Below are positions 11,828 to 23,900 of a stretch of DNA of 64,000 bases, in pieces. This DNA is from Atrichornis clamosus. Taxonomy: Eukaryota; Chordata; Aves; Passeriformes; Menuridae. The DNA lies in the NCBI GenBank assembly GCA_013400975.1, contig WBMZ01010244.1, forward strand, positions 186,001-250,000, written 5' to 3'. How positions within the stretch are numbered: position 1 is the stretch's first letter; every line of letters begins with the position of its first letter. A program made the position numbers and the translations under genes. A model generated the notes under the pieces. The model did no database searches, was not told the origin of the DNA, and was given only the letters and a program-made list of their open reading frames with translations.

Positions 11828-14800
11828 GTAAGTCCTCTAGGGTTTGCATTCTCACTGTTCATTCTTATCAGCAGACCTAATGCCAGCTACCTCAATTGAA
11901 AACTGGTCTGGTGAAAATTTCAAATGCTCGTTGCTGGGCCAGAAGATCCCCTAATGGCATAGTGGAGGTGTTGGAGAGGTCACAGGATCCCGCTTGGCAT
12001 GGGGAGTCAGCTGGGGGCCACACAGGTTTGGCTCTCTTTGTGACAGCTCCAGGAGCCCTGCTCTGAGCCACAGCCTCCTGTGCAGCCTGAACTTGTGTTC
12101 CTGGGTTTAACCAGAACTCCAATTGCCTCATGTTTTTCTAATTTTCAGTGAAGGCACTGAGACTCATACATAACCTAATATTTTTTATGCCTCTTTTTTA
12201 AATTATGCATGATTCAATGGCCTAATTTACTACACACTGCTTTTTTTTCCCCATCAGAGTCCTTTATATATACACACTAACATTTATATATGGAAGAAGC
12301 TAGTGATGAATAGTGGAGAACATTTTAAGGAACAAAGCTGAAACACTGTGCATTTCTGATGTGGGTTAGAAGATGTGCTCTTAAGCCTGACATAACACCA
12401 CTCAGATATGAGATCCTGCATTAATTTTATCTACAAATTGAGGCTTACTATTCAAGTCAATAGAAATTAAATGCACGTAGTATATGAGTACACAGATGAT
12501 GCTTACAGAAAGACCACTTATATCACCTGAACAGAAAAACAGTGGTAGGTACAAAGAAAGTGCCTAATTATTTCATTACTGGAATCTGAAATGTAAAGTG
12601 AAACTGGAATCCAATACACTCTTTTGAACAGGTAAAAGATTTTTGTCTTACTGCAAGGCAGATACACATTTTGAAGTGTTAAGTTTGAAAACTCTGTATG
12701 TAACACATGGAGAAATAGGTGAATACTATTACTAACTATATAAAATTTAGTCTATGATGAGATAGAACATGGAATAAGTAGTTAAATTCTCCTTCTCTGT
12801 ATCAGGCAGCTGGGAAAAGCCTTTTAAACCAGAGGATACTGAAGAAAGAGAGTTCTTTGTGGATGATGAAACTACTGTGAAAGTCCCTATGATGTACCAG
12901 ACAGGCAGATTTGACTTCTATTTTGATGAGGAGCTGTCATGTGCTGTGGTACGGCTGCATTATAATGGGAGTGCTACTGCATTTCTGGTTCTGCCAGGAA
13001 AAGGGAAAATGAAGCAGTTAGAGAAAACTCTGGACAAGGAAACCATCCAGAAATGGTCAGACCATCTCTTCAAGAGGTAATCTTCTGCCAGTTAGCTGCA
13101 GCGGCACCTAGATTTATAGTATCTTTTCCTTTTTTGGGAATGCAAACACTATGAATTTGGTGATTCTGGGAACTGTGTGGGTTATTTCTGGCTTGTGTGC
13201 CCTAGCTAAAAACCTTGCAGCTGGTTAGTATTTAACTACTCCTCTTTTGTTGATGCCTGAGTGACCTGCTGCTCTCCCAACCAAAGCAGAGACCATCCTG
13301 ATGGGCTCCCAGGAGTCCTGAATAGCAAAGCTAAATTGGTGTTTCTAAAGTACTCCATGGACTGAGTGGAATGGTGGCAATTTTAAGGCAAATATTCTAT
13401 ACTGAGGTTTCAGCTAATGTGTTTTACCTCTCATATGTCACTGATACACTGTGACTCAGCATAAGTATAAACCTTAAATAAACCATAACTTACACAATTT
13501 GTAGTAGTGCATACAGATATCATATGTCCTACACAAATATATTCCTTATAAGAACCATTGCAGCACTCAGTGGTTGTTAGAACAGGCAAGTGATTAATTG
13601 TGGATGTCCTGATTTTCTGGCATTTTGTTTTGAAACTATAAAAGTCTTATGAGTTTCTGTTAGCTTCAACCATTGACACCAACATCAGCTAATGCATTTT
13701 ACAACCTTGTTTGTCTGGGAGAGAAGAGATCTTAGCAACAGTAGATGAGCAATATCAAGTTAACACATGCTTAATTTACCAAGCTCTGCCCTGATTCACA
13801 ACTAATTAGGCTGTGCAGTTCACACCCATGTATCTCAGTGCATCATCATAGAAATACCAGCACAGTTAGTAAAAATATAATGAGTAGCAAATTGGAGATG
13901 AGCTAATAGTGTGATACCTCAAATATCAAAAATAAAACAGCTGCAATATCGGAAAAAATCCTTATCTAAATGAATTTGTGGTGCAAAGTCATTCAGGATC
14001 AATATAGGAATAAGTTCTTCATGGGAGAAACTGTGAGAACCAAATGGCAATTTGAGTTCTACTGTTTTGTTGGTGCCAGTGCTAACACACTTGGCCCCAT
14101 CCTGTTCTAGTGACTGGGCAGTATCACATGAAGGCTATAGCACTGCAGTTTGGATCCCATCTGTGTTGCCATTCAGCCCAAGCTGTCTCTGGGCAAGACA
14201 GCCAAAGACTTGAGCTACCTAAAGGATAATCATTTCTGTAGGTGACTTGGACACTCTGAGAATCCCTGGACAGTGCATGAAAAGAAATCCAGCAGAAAAC
14301 ATACTAAGCAGGAGCTGCCTAAAGACAGCTCACGGCCAGTCCAGAGGAGGAAGACAATTAGAGGACATGGCATTCAAAAGTGCAGGCAGCAGGGAATAGA
14401 TCCTTCCTGGAGGCATGCCAAATGCCACAGTTATGCCAAGAATACTTCTTTGCTTTGAAGTACTGGGATTTGCCACACTTCTCCCCAAGCAGACTTTGTC
14501 AGCACTTCACTTCAGCTCTCCAACTTCTTGGTGACATGAACTGTCCCGCATCTCTGCCTGTAAAGAGTGGCTCTTGTTACTGCCCTACTTAGCAGAATGC
14601 TTTCAGATTTCCTGAAGGAAAACACCAGATAAATACTATTATGATTACTTTTATTGTTATTAAGAATGATAGTGTTTGCATCACCATGAAAAGCACGAGC
14701 AATTGAATTAATGCTCAGTGTACATTCAGGATCCAAACCCCTGGGGATTGACACTCATGGGAATTACATAACTTTCTCACCATCATTTATATTGGTGAAA

Positions 14801-15775
14801 AATCCTTCTCATCATTCTCTATGTATCTCTTCTAACTAACAGCTTCATGAGCCTCTACTTCCCCAAGTTTTCTATTTCTGGGAGCTATGAAATAAGTAGC
14901 ACCCTTAGCAAGATGGGAATTGTGGACGTGTTCACCAATCAGGCAGATCTCTCTGGCATCACTGGCACCCCAGAGCTGAAGGTTTCCAAAGTAAGTCGGT
15001 GGCTGTTGGTCCTTTCCTTTCTTTCACAAGCATGCACAAAAACCCATCAGTGGTAACAACCAGAAACACCAGGTAAATACAGCTCCCAGCTTCCTGGCTT
15101 GCCTACAGCTGGGCTCACCCAGGCCTCAGCCTGCAAGCTTACAAAAGGAGTTTGGCCCTCAGTGACCCTGGAGATCAGATTAGATTGCTGCATGTCTGTT
15201 CTTCCCAAGACTGGCCAAGATTTTTTGGGCAGTATCTGAAACAGGAGAGGAACATCAACCCCTGGCTCCTCCAGGGGAACCACTTATACTCCCAGGCACA
15301 CCACAATCCGTCTTCCTCACCCTGGAGACTCAGTTTTGGAAGCGCAAACACTTGCAGGTGAAACCCCATCCTCCATCCAATCTTTTAAACTTTTTTTAGT
15401 AGATTTCTATAGCTCCATCCTGGTCCTGATTTAAGCAGCCATGACTACAACAATACAGCTCTTCTCCCTCTACTCACTTCCTAGTGGATCCCTCAAAGCA
15501 GGGCTGCTTTAAAAGGAATCTGATTCATCTCTCATGTGGCTGTTGACTGCCCAGAATGACTGTACTTTCTCTTTTCCTAGGTTGCTCATAAGGCTTCTCT
15601 GGATGTTGATGAGAGAGGTACTGAGGCAGCAGCAGCAACTGCTGCTGAAATAATAACAGTGGCTCTTCCTCCAACCATTGAATTCAACAATCCCTTCCTC
15701 ATGCTGGTTTTTGATAGAGATACAAACAGTACACTCTTCATAGGAAAAATAGTTAACCCGACTATCACTAGCTGA
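11179..15775 (+). CDS. SERPINA6: Corticosteroid-binding globulin, clade-A serpin (four coding exons, 420 aa)
   Basis: Coding exons are 11179-11827, 12806-13076, 14843-14990 and 15581-15775, joined at phases 1, 2 and 0, the usual clade-A serpin pattern. The product has a signal peptide (about residues 1-20), a His-rich N-terminus and a complete serpin fold with N-glycosylation sequons at N108, N270 and N405. I prefer CBG over alpha-1-antitrypsin for four reasons: the [17 protein letters not shown] stretch, the ETIQKWS helix, an Asn in a sequon (N405-S-T) where mammalian CBG has the steroid-anchoring Trp371, and position next to SERPINA10. A published study of chicken and zebra finch CBG reported that Trp-to-Asn change and conserved synteny. 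Overall the protein also resembles alpha-1-antitrypsin strongly. CBG is secreted by liver and carries glucocorticoids in plasma. The reactive loop still looks inhibitory: hinge [11 protein letters not shown]1 Val383 by alignment. An uncharacterised SERPINA1-like paralogue is the main alternative. Confidence 0.75.
12806..13076 (+). CDS. SERPINA6: SERPINA6 exon 3
   Basis: Acceptor 'tgtatcag' and donor 'ag|gtaatc'. Encodes residues 217-306 plus two bases of codon 307, starting GSWEKPF and including the VKVPMM strand and C262. R266, K294 and Q298 align with human CBG steroid-site residues Gln232, Arg260 and Asn264, so the pocket differs from the mammalian one. N270-G-S is a glycosylation sequon at the position of a conserved serpin site. 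Confidence 0.9.
14843..14990 (+). CDS. SERPINA6: SERPINA6 exon 4
   Basis: Acceptor 'taactaacag' and donor 'aaa|gtaagt'. Encodes the end of codon 307 and residues 308-356. It contains the [10 protein letters not shown] strand and the [17 protein letters not shown] segment, which is closer to human CBG (MGIADLFTNQANFSRIT) than to alpha-1-antitrypsin. At 148 nt it is exactly the size of the equivalent SERPINA10 exon. Confidence 0.9.
15581..15775 (+). CDS. SERPINA6: SERPINA6 exon 5 (reactive loop and C-terminus)
   Basis: Acceptor 'cttttcctag'; stop TGA at 15773-15775. Encodes residues 357-420. The hinge is E367 R G T E A A A A T, a canonical inhibitory-type hinge. By gap-free alignment to alpha-1-antitrypsin the scissile pair is V383-A384. 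The C-terminal strands [26 protein letters not shown] carry N405-S-T at the position of human CBG Trp371. The protein ends PTITS. Confidence 0.9.
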   Translation, partial: VAHKASLDVDERGTEAAAATAAEIITVALPPTIEFNNPFLMLVFDRDTNSTLFIGKIVNPTITS

Positions 15776-15804
15776 AGTGACATTAATTTTGTTTGTTACT
15801 ACTA

Positions 15805-15810
15805 ATTAAA
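15805..15810 (+). promoter_or_regulatory. Candidate poly(A) signal of SERPINA6
   Basis: ATTAAA, the commonest variant of AATAAA, lies 30 bases after the stop codon. This would give a very short 3' UTR, which is usual for clade-A serpins. The cleavage site itself is not visible. Confidence 0.5.
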
Positions 15811-17936
15811 GACGTGAAAATGCATGATATGATTTATTTCCATTTGTACCAGCTTGTTCTTTTTTAGCAACAGTTTTCATTTTATGTCATCATGAAAAAC
15901 TATTGGTACTGACCATGACACTTGTTGTAAGAGGAAGCAAGGAAAGTGTTTTAAATTCAGCTAGCCAAGAATGCCTTTCTTACTTGACTGAAAGCCAAAG
16001 AAAGACCTAAGATTTGCCAGCATTTGGGGAGAAATGTTTATATTGCAGTGGAAGATTCCTGCTTAATATGTTATTCTCAGCCAGAATAGCAGGAAAAATT
16101 ATGAACATTCTTGCAAAAAAAGTAGAAGTGGTTGTAATTTACCATAAGCAAATATGAGATGGGAAAAGTTGGACCAACATTGCAGGGTCACGGGAACCTG
16201 AAGCTGCTAATGGAGATAGCACTGGGAATATGAAAAGCTGCATTCAACAAAAAAACCCTGCATTCTGTACCAGAAACCTGTCATCATTCTTAGTATTAAT
16301 CTAGCAGCAAATCTTCCTAAGTTTCTTGCAGCTCAAAAGAGAGCAGGAGGATCAAATCTGCTCATGAATCTGAAGACTTTCACCCCATATTGCCAATTTA
16401 ACAGACTCAGATGGAGTTGCTGACTTCTCACACAGGTACCCATCGGGGGTGAGAAGTAGGATGCAGCTAAATGGGAAGGTATTGGATGAGGTATTTGGAT
16501 GGCAATTACACAAGCATACTCTCAGCTGAGATTTGTGGAAAACCTATGAGGGGGCTCTAGAAGATCTTTCAAATGCTGTCCTTTTACAGCCAAAAATCTA
16601 AGTAGGGAGCACTCAATAAACAAATCATCTGACCAGGGGGGTGGTGACAGGCACCTAGGTAGAATATAGGGCGGCTTGAAAGCTGGCTGGTAACCACTTT
16701 CAATGGACCTGCCTTGGTACCAGAAAGAGTAAAATTGCCCATTTTCCCTGAAGTTGTGGGGTTTGGAAGGAGATGAAATGGTGTCATGGCATTGGCAATG
16801 ACACTGGGAGCAATCAAATGACTTGGGAAGTGAACACAACTTCACAAAGGTCTTGTGTGCCCTGTGTGAAATTAAGAGCAAGTATGATTCTATTAGTGTG
16901 GTACAAAGCATTGTCTCCCCTATTGCAGGAAAGCCCCCTTTCTGCTCTGTGTTCCTAGTAAATACTCTCTGTTAACTTTGATACACGATGCTCGATGATG
17001 TTTTTTGACTGAAGAGACAGTCTCAGTATAGATGAGTGTATCAACATCTCATCGCTTCGATGGCAGGGCTCACAGTGACAGAAACACGTGTACTTTTCTG
17101 GAACCTTCCTGCACACTCCTCCATTTGTTTGGGTGGCTTTGTGGCCCAACACCCACGCAGTGCTAATCAACAAGGCACCTACCTGACTGCAGGCTTTTCA
17201 TCTCCCTGAAATAAAGCTGCAGGCTACAGCCTCAATGGGGTCAGTCTCAGCTGTTATCACTCCTGCTGTTAACACTGGTAGGGAACCAGCATCCAGCAAA
17301 GCAACAGTAAAACCTTTAGGGAGGAAAGAGCTCAAAGAGGTGAGGTCCTTAGTTTTGTATTGAATTCCCTAGAGTTGCACTAATGTGAACCAGTTGAAAA
17401 ACAGATATAATTGATTTTAGTAGAGTAAGTCTCAATTTACATCAAGAAATGTGGAAGAAACAGAAGATACAGATGCACAGTTACCTGTGCAAAACTAAAT
17501 ATTGTTTGCTCCCTTGTAAACCACTTTGCAGTGGATTAAGACATAAACATAGAAATATAGCATAGTAGGAGGAAAGTTGTCCCCATGTGGTTCTGGGAGA
17601 GATTTGAAGGTGAAGAGAATATCTCATATAAACTAAATCAGCTTTTGCAGGCTGTTAATCCATATTTTTGGGAGGAGATTCCTTCCTTTCCAACCCTAAG
17701 TACCTTGGGGCCCTCACAGACACATACCCCCTTCAGAAGCAGGATGCTGGAATTCTGTTTTCCTCACATATTCCAGGGAAAAGAGCCCACAGTAGGAGGG
17801 AGGTACAGAAGCTGCTGCAAAGAACTAGCACTTCACAGTTTACACTTCTCCTCTCATGGCATCTCTTATATGATCTCTCTGTTTGTAAAATGTGTTGGGG
17901 AGGTTACAGGGACAGTGAGGGGTGCCAGCCATGGGA

Positions 17937-17976
17937 GGGCAGAGTGTTGGTGACAAGGGCAGAGTGGTGGTGACGA
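17937..17976. repeat. 20-bp tandem duplication
   Basis: Two adjacent 20-base copies (gggcagagtgttggtgacaa and gggcagagtggtggtgacga) that differ at two positions. No function evident. Confidence 0.85.
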
Positions 17977-20900
17977 GGGGCGTCTGCTGTTCCCACACGG
18001 AATTTACTGTCGATCGAGATCGTCGTGCAGGAGCCATTTGCTAGACTTGCTTCATCAGGCTCCTGGTGTATTGACATCATGCAGTGATTTTCCACTGCAG
18101 GATTTGCCAGAGACAGTGTTAAGAAGAGGCAGGCACCACACTTAGCACAAAAGAGCAGCAGACGGCTTGCTCCCTGCCTACATCCGTGCTGCGCTGTGCC
18201 GTTTGTTATGTGGCCCGTTCTCATCTCTCCCCGCATCCAACAAGTCCTACTCTCTTAATCCTGCTCTCATTGCTGCAAGCAACAAAACAGGTTTTCCTGA
18301 TTACGCTCACTCTTCTCGTTTCCTCTCCAGACCAGCTCTTTTTCGCAGCCTCCCACTCTCCCTCCTGCAGACGAACATTTTATCCCTCCCACTCGCCGGC
18401 ACCGTTTGTTCGTGCAGGAGGTGAACGCTGCCGGCTCAGCTGTGGCGCCTGCTCCACCAGCAGGTCCTCCTCTCTCCTTCCCAAAAAATGGAGCGCAGGA
18501 GGCAACAAGGCTCCCTGCCTTCCACAGACTGTCTAGAGGGCACTCACAGCACAGTGAGGAAAGCTGGGCAGAAAAGCAAGGTTTCAGGTCACTGGGCTAT
18601 TGCCCTTTGGTGCAATGGCCAACGGGGATATAAATGAGCCAGAGACACATCTCAGGAGCAATTAGCAACCAGGTGCATTAGCCCTTGACACAGCTGACAC
18701 AGCTTTAGCAGGTGAGGATGGAACTCACAGCTGGGCTTGTGGTGAGCCCAGGTTTGGGCCAACAGCTTGTCTCCTGGCCAGATGCCAAGCCCAGTTTCAC
18801 GGAGGTTGCATCCACCACGCAATGGCATCAGCTGTAGGCCAAGAGCCTCCAGGTGCTCCAAGTACCATATCCCAAGACTGCAGCAGCCTCCTGGGCTCAC
18901 ACACTTTGTTTAAGCAGGAGTTTGGAGTTTTGCTCTTTTCTCACCGTCACCAAGGCTGTACCTGGAGGAAGGGAACCAAAAGTCCCCTCACTTCCCAACC
19001 CACATTCTTCAGCCTCCCTGCAAAGAAGAGTCAATCTAAAAACTCCCTATTTACACGTCAGGCAGGTGTGATCTGATAGTTCTTGCTCAGCAGGAGGGAA
19101 GACATGGGTCAGTGTAACCTTTAACTTTGCAAATACAGCAGTGCTGTTGTTGCTTGTAATGCAGCGACCTGCTTTGTGGTAAACTAACAGCACAGGCCTT
19201 GGGTCTCTGCACTTTTCAGGCTTTGCTTGCACCTAGCCTGGCATGCCCGAGGTTTTGTTTTGGCTTCTTTGTTTGTAAGAGTAATTATCTAGCAATCTGG
19301 TGCTATTACCTAATTTGTTTGTATTTTTCCTTAGCTTTGTATGATTGTATGCAGATATTTCTGTAACCAGGAGATATTAAGAGCCCATAGTTCTTCTGCA
19401 TAGAATGAAGTGTCTATGACCCTAGAATGAAAATTTAAGGAGTACAGGTATGGCAGGATGACAGGAGGGGACAGGAGAGTACAAGCACAGGATGATGCTG
19501 GACACCTCAGAGTTATAAACACCTTGCCAGTGCTTAGTTCCTGGTCATCAAAGGATTGCAGATTTGGGAGCTGGGAGCTTTGGGAGCTTGGGGCATAGCT
19601 AGGAGAACAGAGACTGAGTACACAGTATGTAAAACACAGCACAGGTACTGTGTTCATGTGTTCTGCGGGCCTGTGAAACAATGAAGGAAATCAAGAGGAA
19701 GAACTCGTGAGAAAATGTGTAACAAAGCGGACCCCAGAGCATAGAGGTTGCATCCATCACCCTTGTACTCCTCCCGGCAAGGTGTGACCATCCTTTCCCT
19801 TCCCTTCCTTAGGGCTGAAGCCAGCAATGTGAGGAACGAGTGGAGCAGAGAAAGGGCGAGCATAAGACAAAAGAGTAGCAAAATACTAAAATGTTTGTGT
19901 GCATAAACTTTACATATCTGAACAGTAAGTTTTAGTATTGTAAGCAGACTATTAATTCTAGGGTAAAACTGTTAAAATTTTAAATGTACTACATTTTGAA
20001 ATGTAAATGCTCATCTTTGCATACAAGGCAAGTTTTTCCATCATAACAAGATTTTGAGTATAAGAAAATGGTAGGAATTCAAGTCACCTACTTTGTTACT
20101 TGGATGCAAAAAAAAATTGGTTATATCAGCAAGTCCCTTGCACACCTGGGTACAGCCAAAGGACCAAACAGTCCTATGGTTTTCTTGCTTCCTATATGCA
20201 ACATGAAAATACCCCATCCAGGGCAAGGTAACACCGCATGCCAGCCAAGGGAGGATGGTTCTGGAAGTTACTTAGAAGGGAAGAGGGGCAGAAACTCATG
20301 AAATATGCAAGAAACCCACACGTAGCCACATGATGTGTCCAGAAGGACGTCATAAAGCTTCCCTGGATGTCAGCCTTTGTAGTATTTGAAGCAGGAATAC
20401 ATTATGGGTTCACTCAAAAATCAGTATTTTACCACAAGATCAGCTTCACAGAGTGATACTAGAGGTCCCTTCTCCCAGTGTCTGGTTGAGGGCACATGAA
20501 GAACTGATGTTTTGGAAAGAAAACATCCCTGCCCAGACACCCCTTTGTAGTCAGTCAGTGAGCTCTGCCAGCTGCCAAGTGCTTAAAACCTTGTGGACCA
20601 ATGTGAGACAAAAGGCAAAAGTTGGTGCAACAGGATGAAGAAGAATTAGAGGCAAGAAGACAGCCCTGGGTGGCTGGCCCCATTCTCCCTGAAAGACCTT
20701 CCCATGAGCTGCCCTCCCATCAATCCTGCTGCTGCATGCTGGACCACAGCACATTCAGCACTTCCCCAGAGCTGGGTGGCAAGACCATGAGGAGGGCTGG
20801 CATAGGGCCACATCCCAGAGGGCAGGGTCTGGGCAGCCACAGGGAGGAGCCTGAGGGGACACCTGCAGGCAGGGGGCTGTGACCCACAGCCCAGAGACCT

Positions 20901-23900
20901 TCTGGGTGACCACTCTGGGGCTAACAGGCTCCCTTCTGCTCTGCTGGGGAGAGCTGTCCCACAGAAAGAATTTCAAACTGCTTTATTAGTCCAGAAACCA
21001 AAAAAAGCAATACAACGGGCACCCGTAGGACTCCTTTTTCTCTGCCTGCTTATCTTATCTGATATACTGATGCTCTGTTATTCAGTCACTAGATGTTTAG
21101 CAACTTGACCAAAAGCACCTTTTTTTTTTCCCCTGGGTAGCTATAAGAAATAAGATTTCATCATTATTTATTCTGCCTTATCTTCAGTAGCTGAGCTGGT
21201 CAGCTTCAGATTAGTGGAAGAGATCAGCATGCCTCTACTCACTGACAAAGGAGAGCAGCTCACTGAGATGAGATGAAATCAAAGCTAAAACTCTGGTAGG
21301 TTGCTTTCTTCATGGGTACATGGAAAAACTATTTTAAAACAAATCTTCACAAGTGTAAGTGATTGTCTGTCCTGTGATAGCCACACAGAAGTTGCTGTGG
21401 CAAAACCCCTTGGTTCTCATTCACGTGTGTCAGAGGGCCCAGCCTCTAACCAGAACTGACGCTGAAAAATAGAGTGTTGTTGGTGTTGGAGCACTGAAAA
21501 CAGCCAGCATTTTTAAGGACAGCTTGTTGCAGGCCTGGTGTGAATGTGGTTGTGCAGTTGTTGGAGACAAGCATGAGAATCTGGTTGTGTTTGTTACTGC
21601 TCTCCCGGCAATCTGAGTATAGTTTGAAGCACTCATATTACAGCTTGATCTAGTTCTACCCATTATTTTATATCCCTTGGTTTGCTATGATTTTTTACAC
21701 GGAGAAGCTATTTGCCTGATAAATGGTGCAGCTGAGAGATTATCAGACTACCTGCAGTGTTGAAATAGCTGGCTTCAAAGCATGAGAAATAACTGTTTAA
21801 CTAATTTAACGTTTGACTTAATACTTGTGTAACATTCAAAGCTTTAACAAAAGCTTTAAAAATATATCCTTGAGGGATTTATCTTTCAATATTCTCAAAA
21901 TATATCCTTAGTTCCTCATACAGTTGTGGGGAAAAGACACACTTCTGGAGTGGCTTTGCAGTGGAAACGAGTTCAGCCTGTCATGCTGGGCAGCGAGGGT
22001 GATGCCATTCCATGGAGCCCAGCGGCATCAGCCAGGAAAACCTGGCTCACTCAGCAGTCTTCCCAAACAGTCAGACCTTGTATGCATTTTTCTTTGCCAA
22101 GTTGGTGTCCTTTGATCACAGAAGAAAAACTTTCCAAAGATTCCAGATTTTAGTCAAATATAAATGCAAAGTTCAAGAAACTAAGGGTGTGTTTGAGCTG
22201 GTGGCTGCAGAAACGCTCAGCATCCTCGGTTAGCACTGGAGGTCATCTCAGTCTGCTTCTGCCCATGGCCACCAGACCTGGCAGTGCTGGGGCTGAGCCT
22301 GGCCACGTGTGAGGTCACTTGGGCAGAGAAAACAGGGGTATCCCTACAGTGGGGGCTGAGGATAAACAGGATTTCAGGTGAAAGTAGCCTCGGGGTTGCC
22401 CCTGAGAGCCTCACTGCCAAGCAGAGAGCCATTGACCACAATGCAAAAGTTCCAGTGTCATCCACCTGGTGTCCCTGAGCATGCTGTCCTTCCCTGGGTA
22501 GCACAGATGGGGACAGCAGGGGAAAGGAGAGACTTCCATGAAGCTGGAAGTCTGAAGTCAGGAGTGTAAGTGATTTTGTTGCCATATTTGTAGGCATGAT
22601 CTACCCTGCAGAAAAATACCAACTTCCAAATGCCCCCTCTAACCTGATATGAGCAAACCCCACAGTTTTTAGGATATGACAATTGAGATCACCTTATCAC
22701 TGCAGAATCAAAAATAGACACTTGAAGACAGACAGCACATTTTGTTTAAGCTTAGCTCTGCCTACCATGCATATCACATTATAACCAATGCAGGTCACAT
22801 TTACCAACACAGGGCATAACTCCATGGCTCCTGAAGTGCTTCAGGAAGAGGTCGGTCTCACATCCCATGCAGCTGGGGACGTGAACAAAACCATACATCA
22901 AGGTAGCACAAAATCTGGACATTTTTGAGATTACTGGGAGACTGTGAAGACAGCACTCTGTAACACAGATTTCTCTCCAGCTCAAATGCATCACTGCTGA
23001 GATGACAAAAGGAACAGAGGGGTTTAGGACTCTGCTCCCTCCTGGCTTTTGCCCCACACCACTGAGCAGTGCTGGTGCTGCTTGACATGCCAGCAGGGCT
23101 CCCTAGGTGGGCTGTGCTCCACCAAGGCATGCTGCTTTCTCAGATTCCTTCTCAAGACCTGCTCTGCGCGTGGCTGCAATTTGCCACCATTCCTAAGCAA
23201 ACTTTGGTTAAGGGGCAAAGGGACACAGCCAGGCTCTTCCAGCTCTGCATATATTTGCTTTATGTCCTGGCACTTAGCTCAGTGTCCTACTGCTTTCCTA
23301 TGGATGCATTCACACACAGATACACTTGCACACACTGGCACACACTGACCTTTGCTGCATGGTTTGGGGACACAGAAGTGTTAACCACTGTTAGTATAAT
23401 TAAACCAAAAGGAGACTGTGGCTTAGTGCACTCTCAGTGCACAGAGGAGGTTCTATTAGAAAATGCTTTGCTAGCTTATACCTTTGTTTTCTGCTCTCTC
23501 AGGGCAAATTTAAGATAACGCTCGTGTTTGCATTGCAGTGAGCATGCTGACTTTGCATTGTTCTTCCACTCCCACTCCCTATTGCTTGATTTTAAACTAG
23601 GAGATAAAACTCTGGGCAAAAACTCCATTGCACAGCTAATTTTTCTTTTCAGCAGAACTGAAAAAAGATGAGACATTTGCATTTCATGAGTGCTTAGGAC
23701 CAAATTTCCAGCCTGGCTTTAACTTTTGCTTTTGCAACCTCATCTGTTAGAGCTTGTTTGCTTGCAGGCTTTCAGTGTCTTGCTGTGGACTGGCCCCAAT
23801 ACCTGCATCTATCACATCTACTTGAACCAGACATGCTGTTACCAACATAAACTGCAGCATGTGCATAATTAATTACTGAAACAGTCCTTGCCTGAGCAAG

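Noticed and set aside
11890..12131. G+C-rich block in SERPINA6 intron with a 79-codon minus-strand frame
   Set aside because: Considered as an exon or repeat; no splice signals in phase with the serpin and no repeat family I can name.
11179..15775. Calling the first serpin SERPINA1 (alpha-1-antitrypsin)
   Set aside because: The overall similarity is strong and this was my first reading. The TNQAD and ETIQKWS segments, the Asn sequon at the CBG Trp371 position and the place next to SERPINA10 fit SERPINA6 better. Orthology is still not proven without a tree.
17585..18536. Cluster of overlapping open frames of 100-120 codons on both strands
   Set aside because: The G+C content is locally higher, which lengthens open frames by chance. 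None resembles a known protein and they overlap in several frames.
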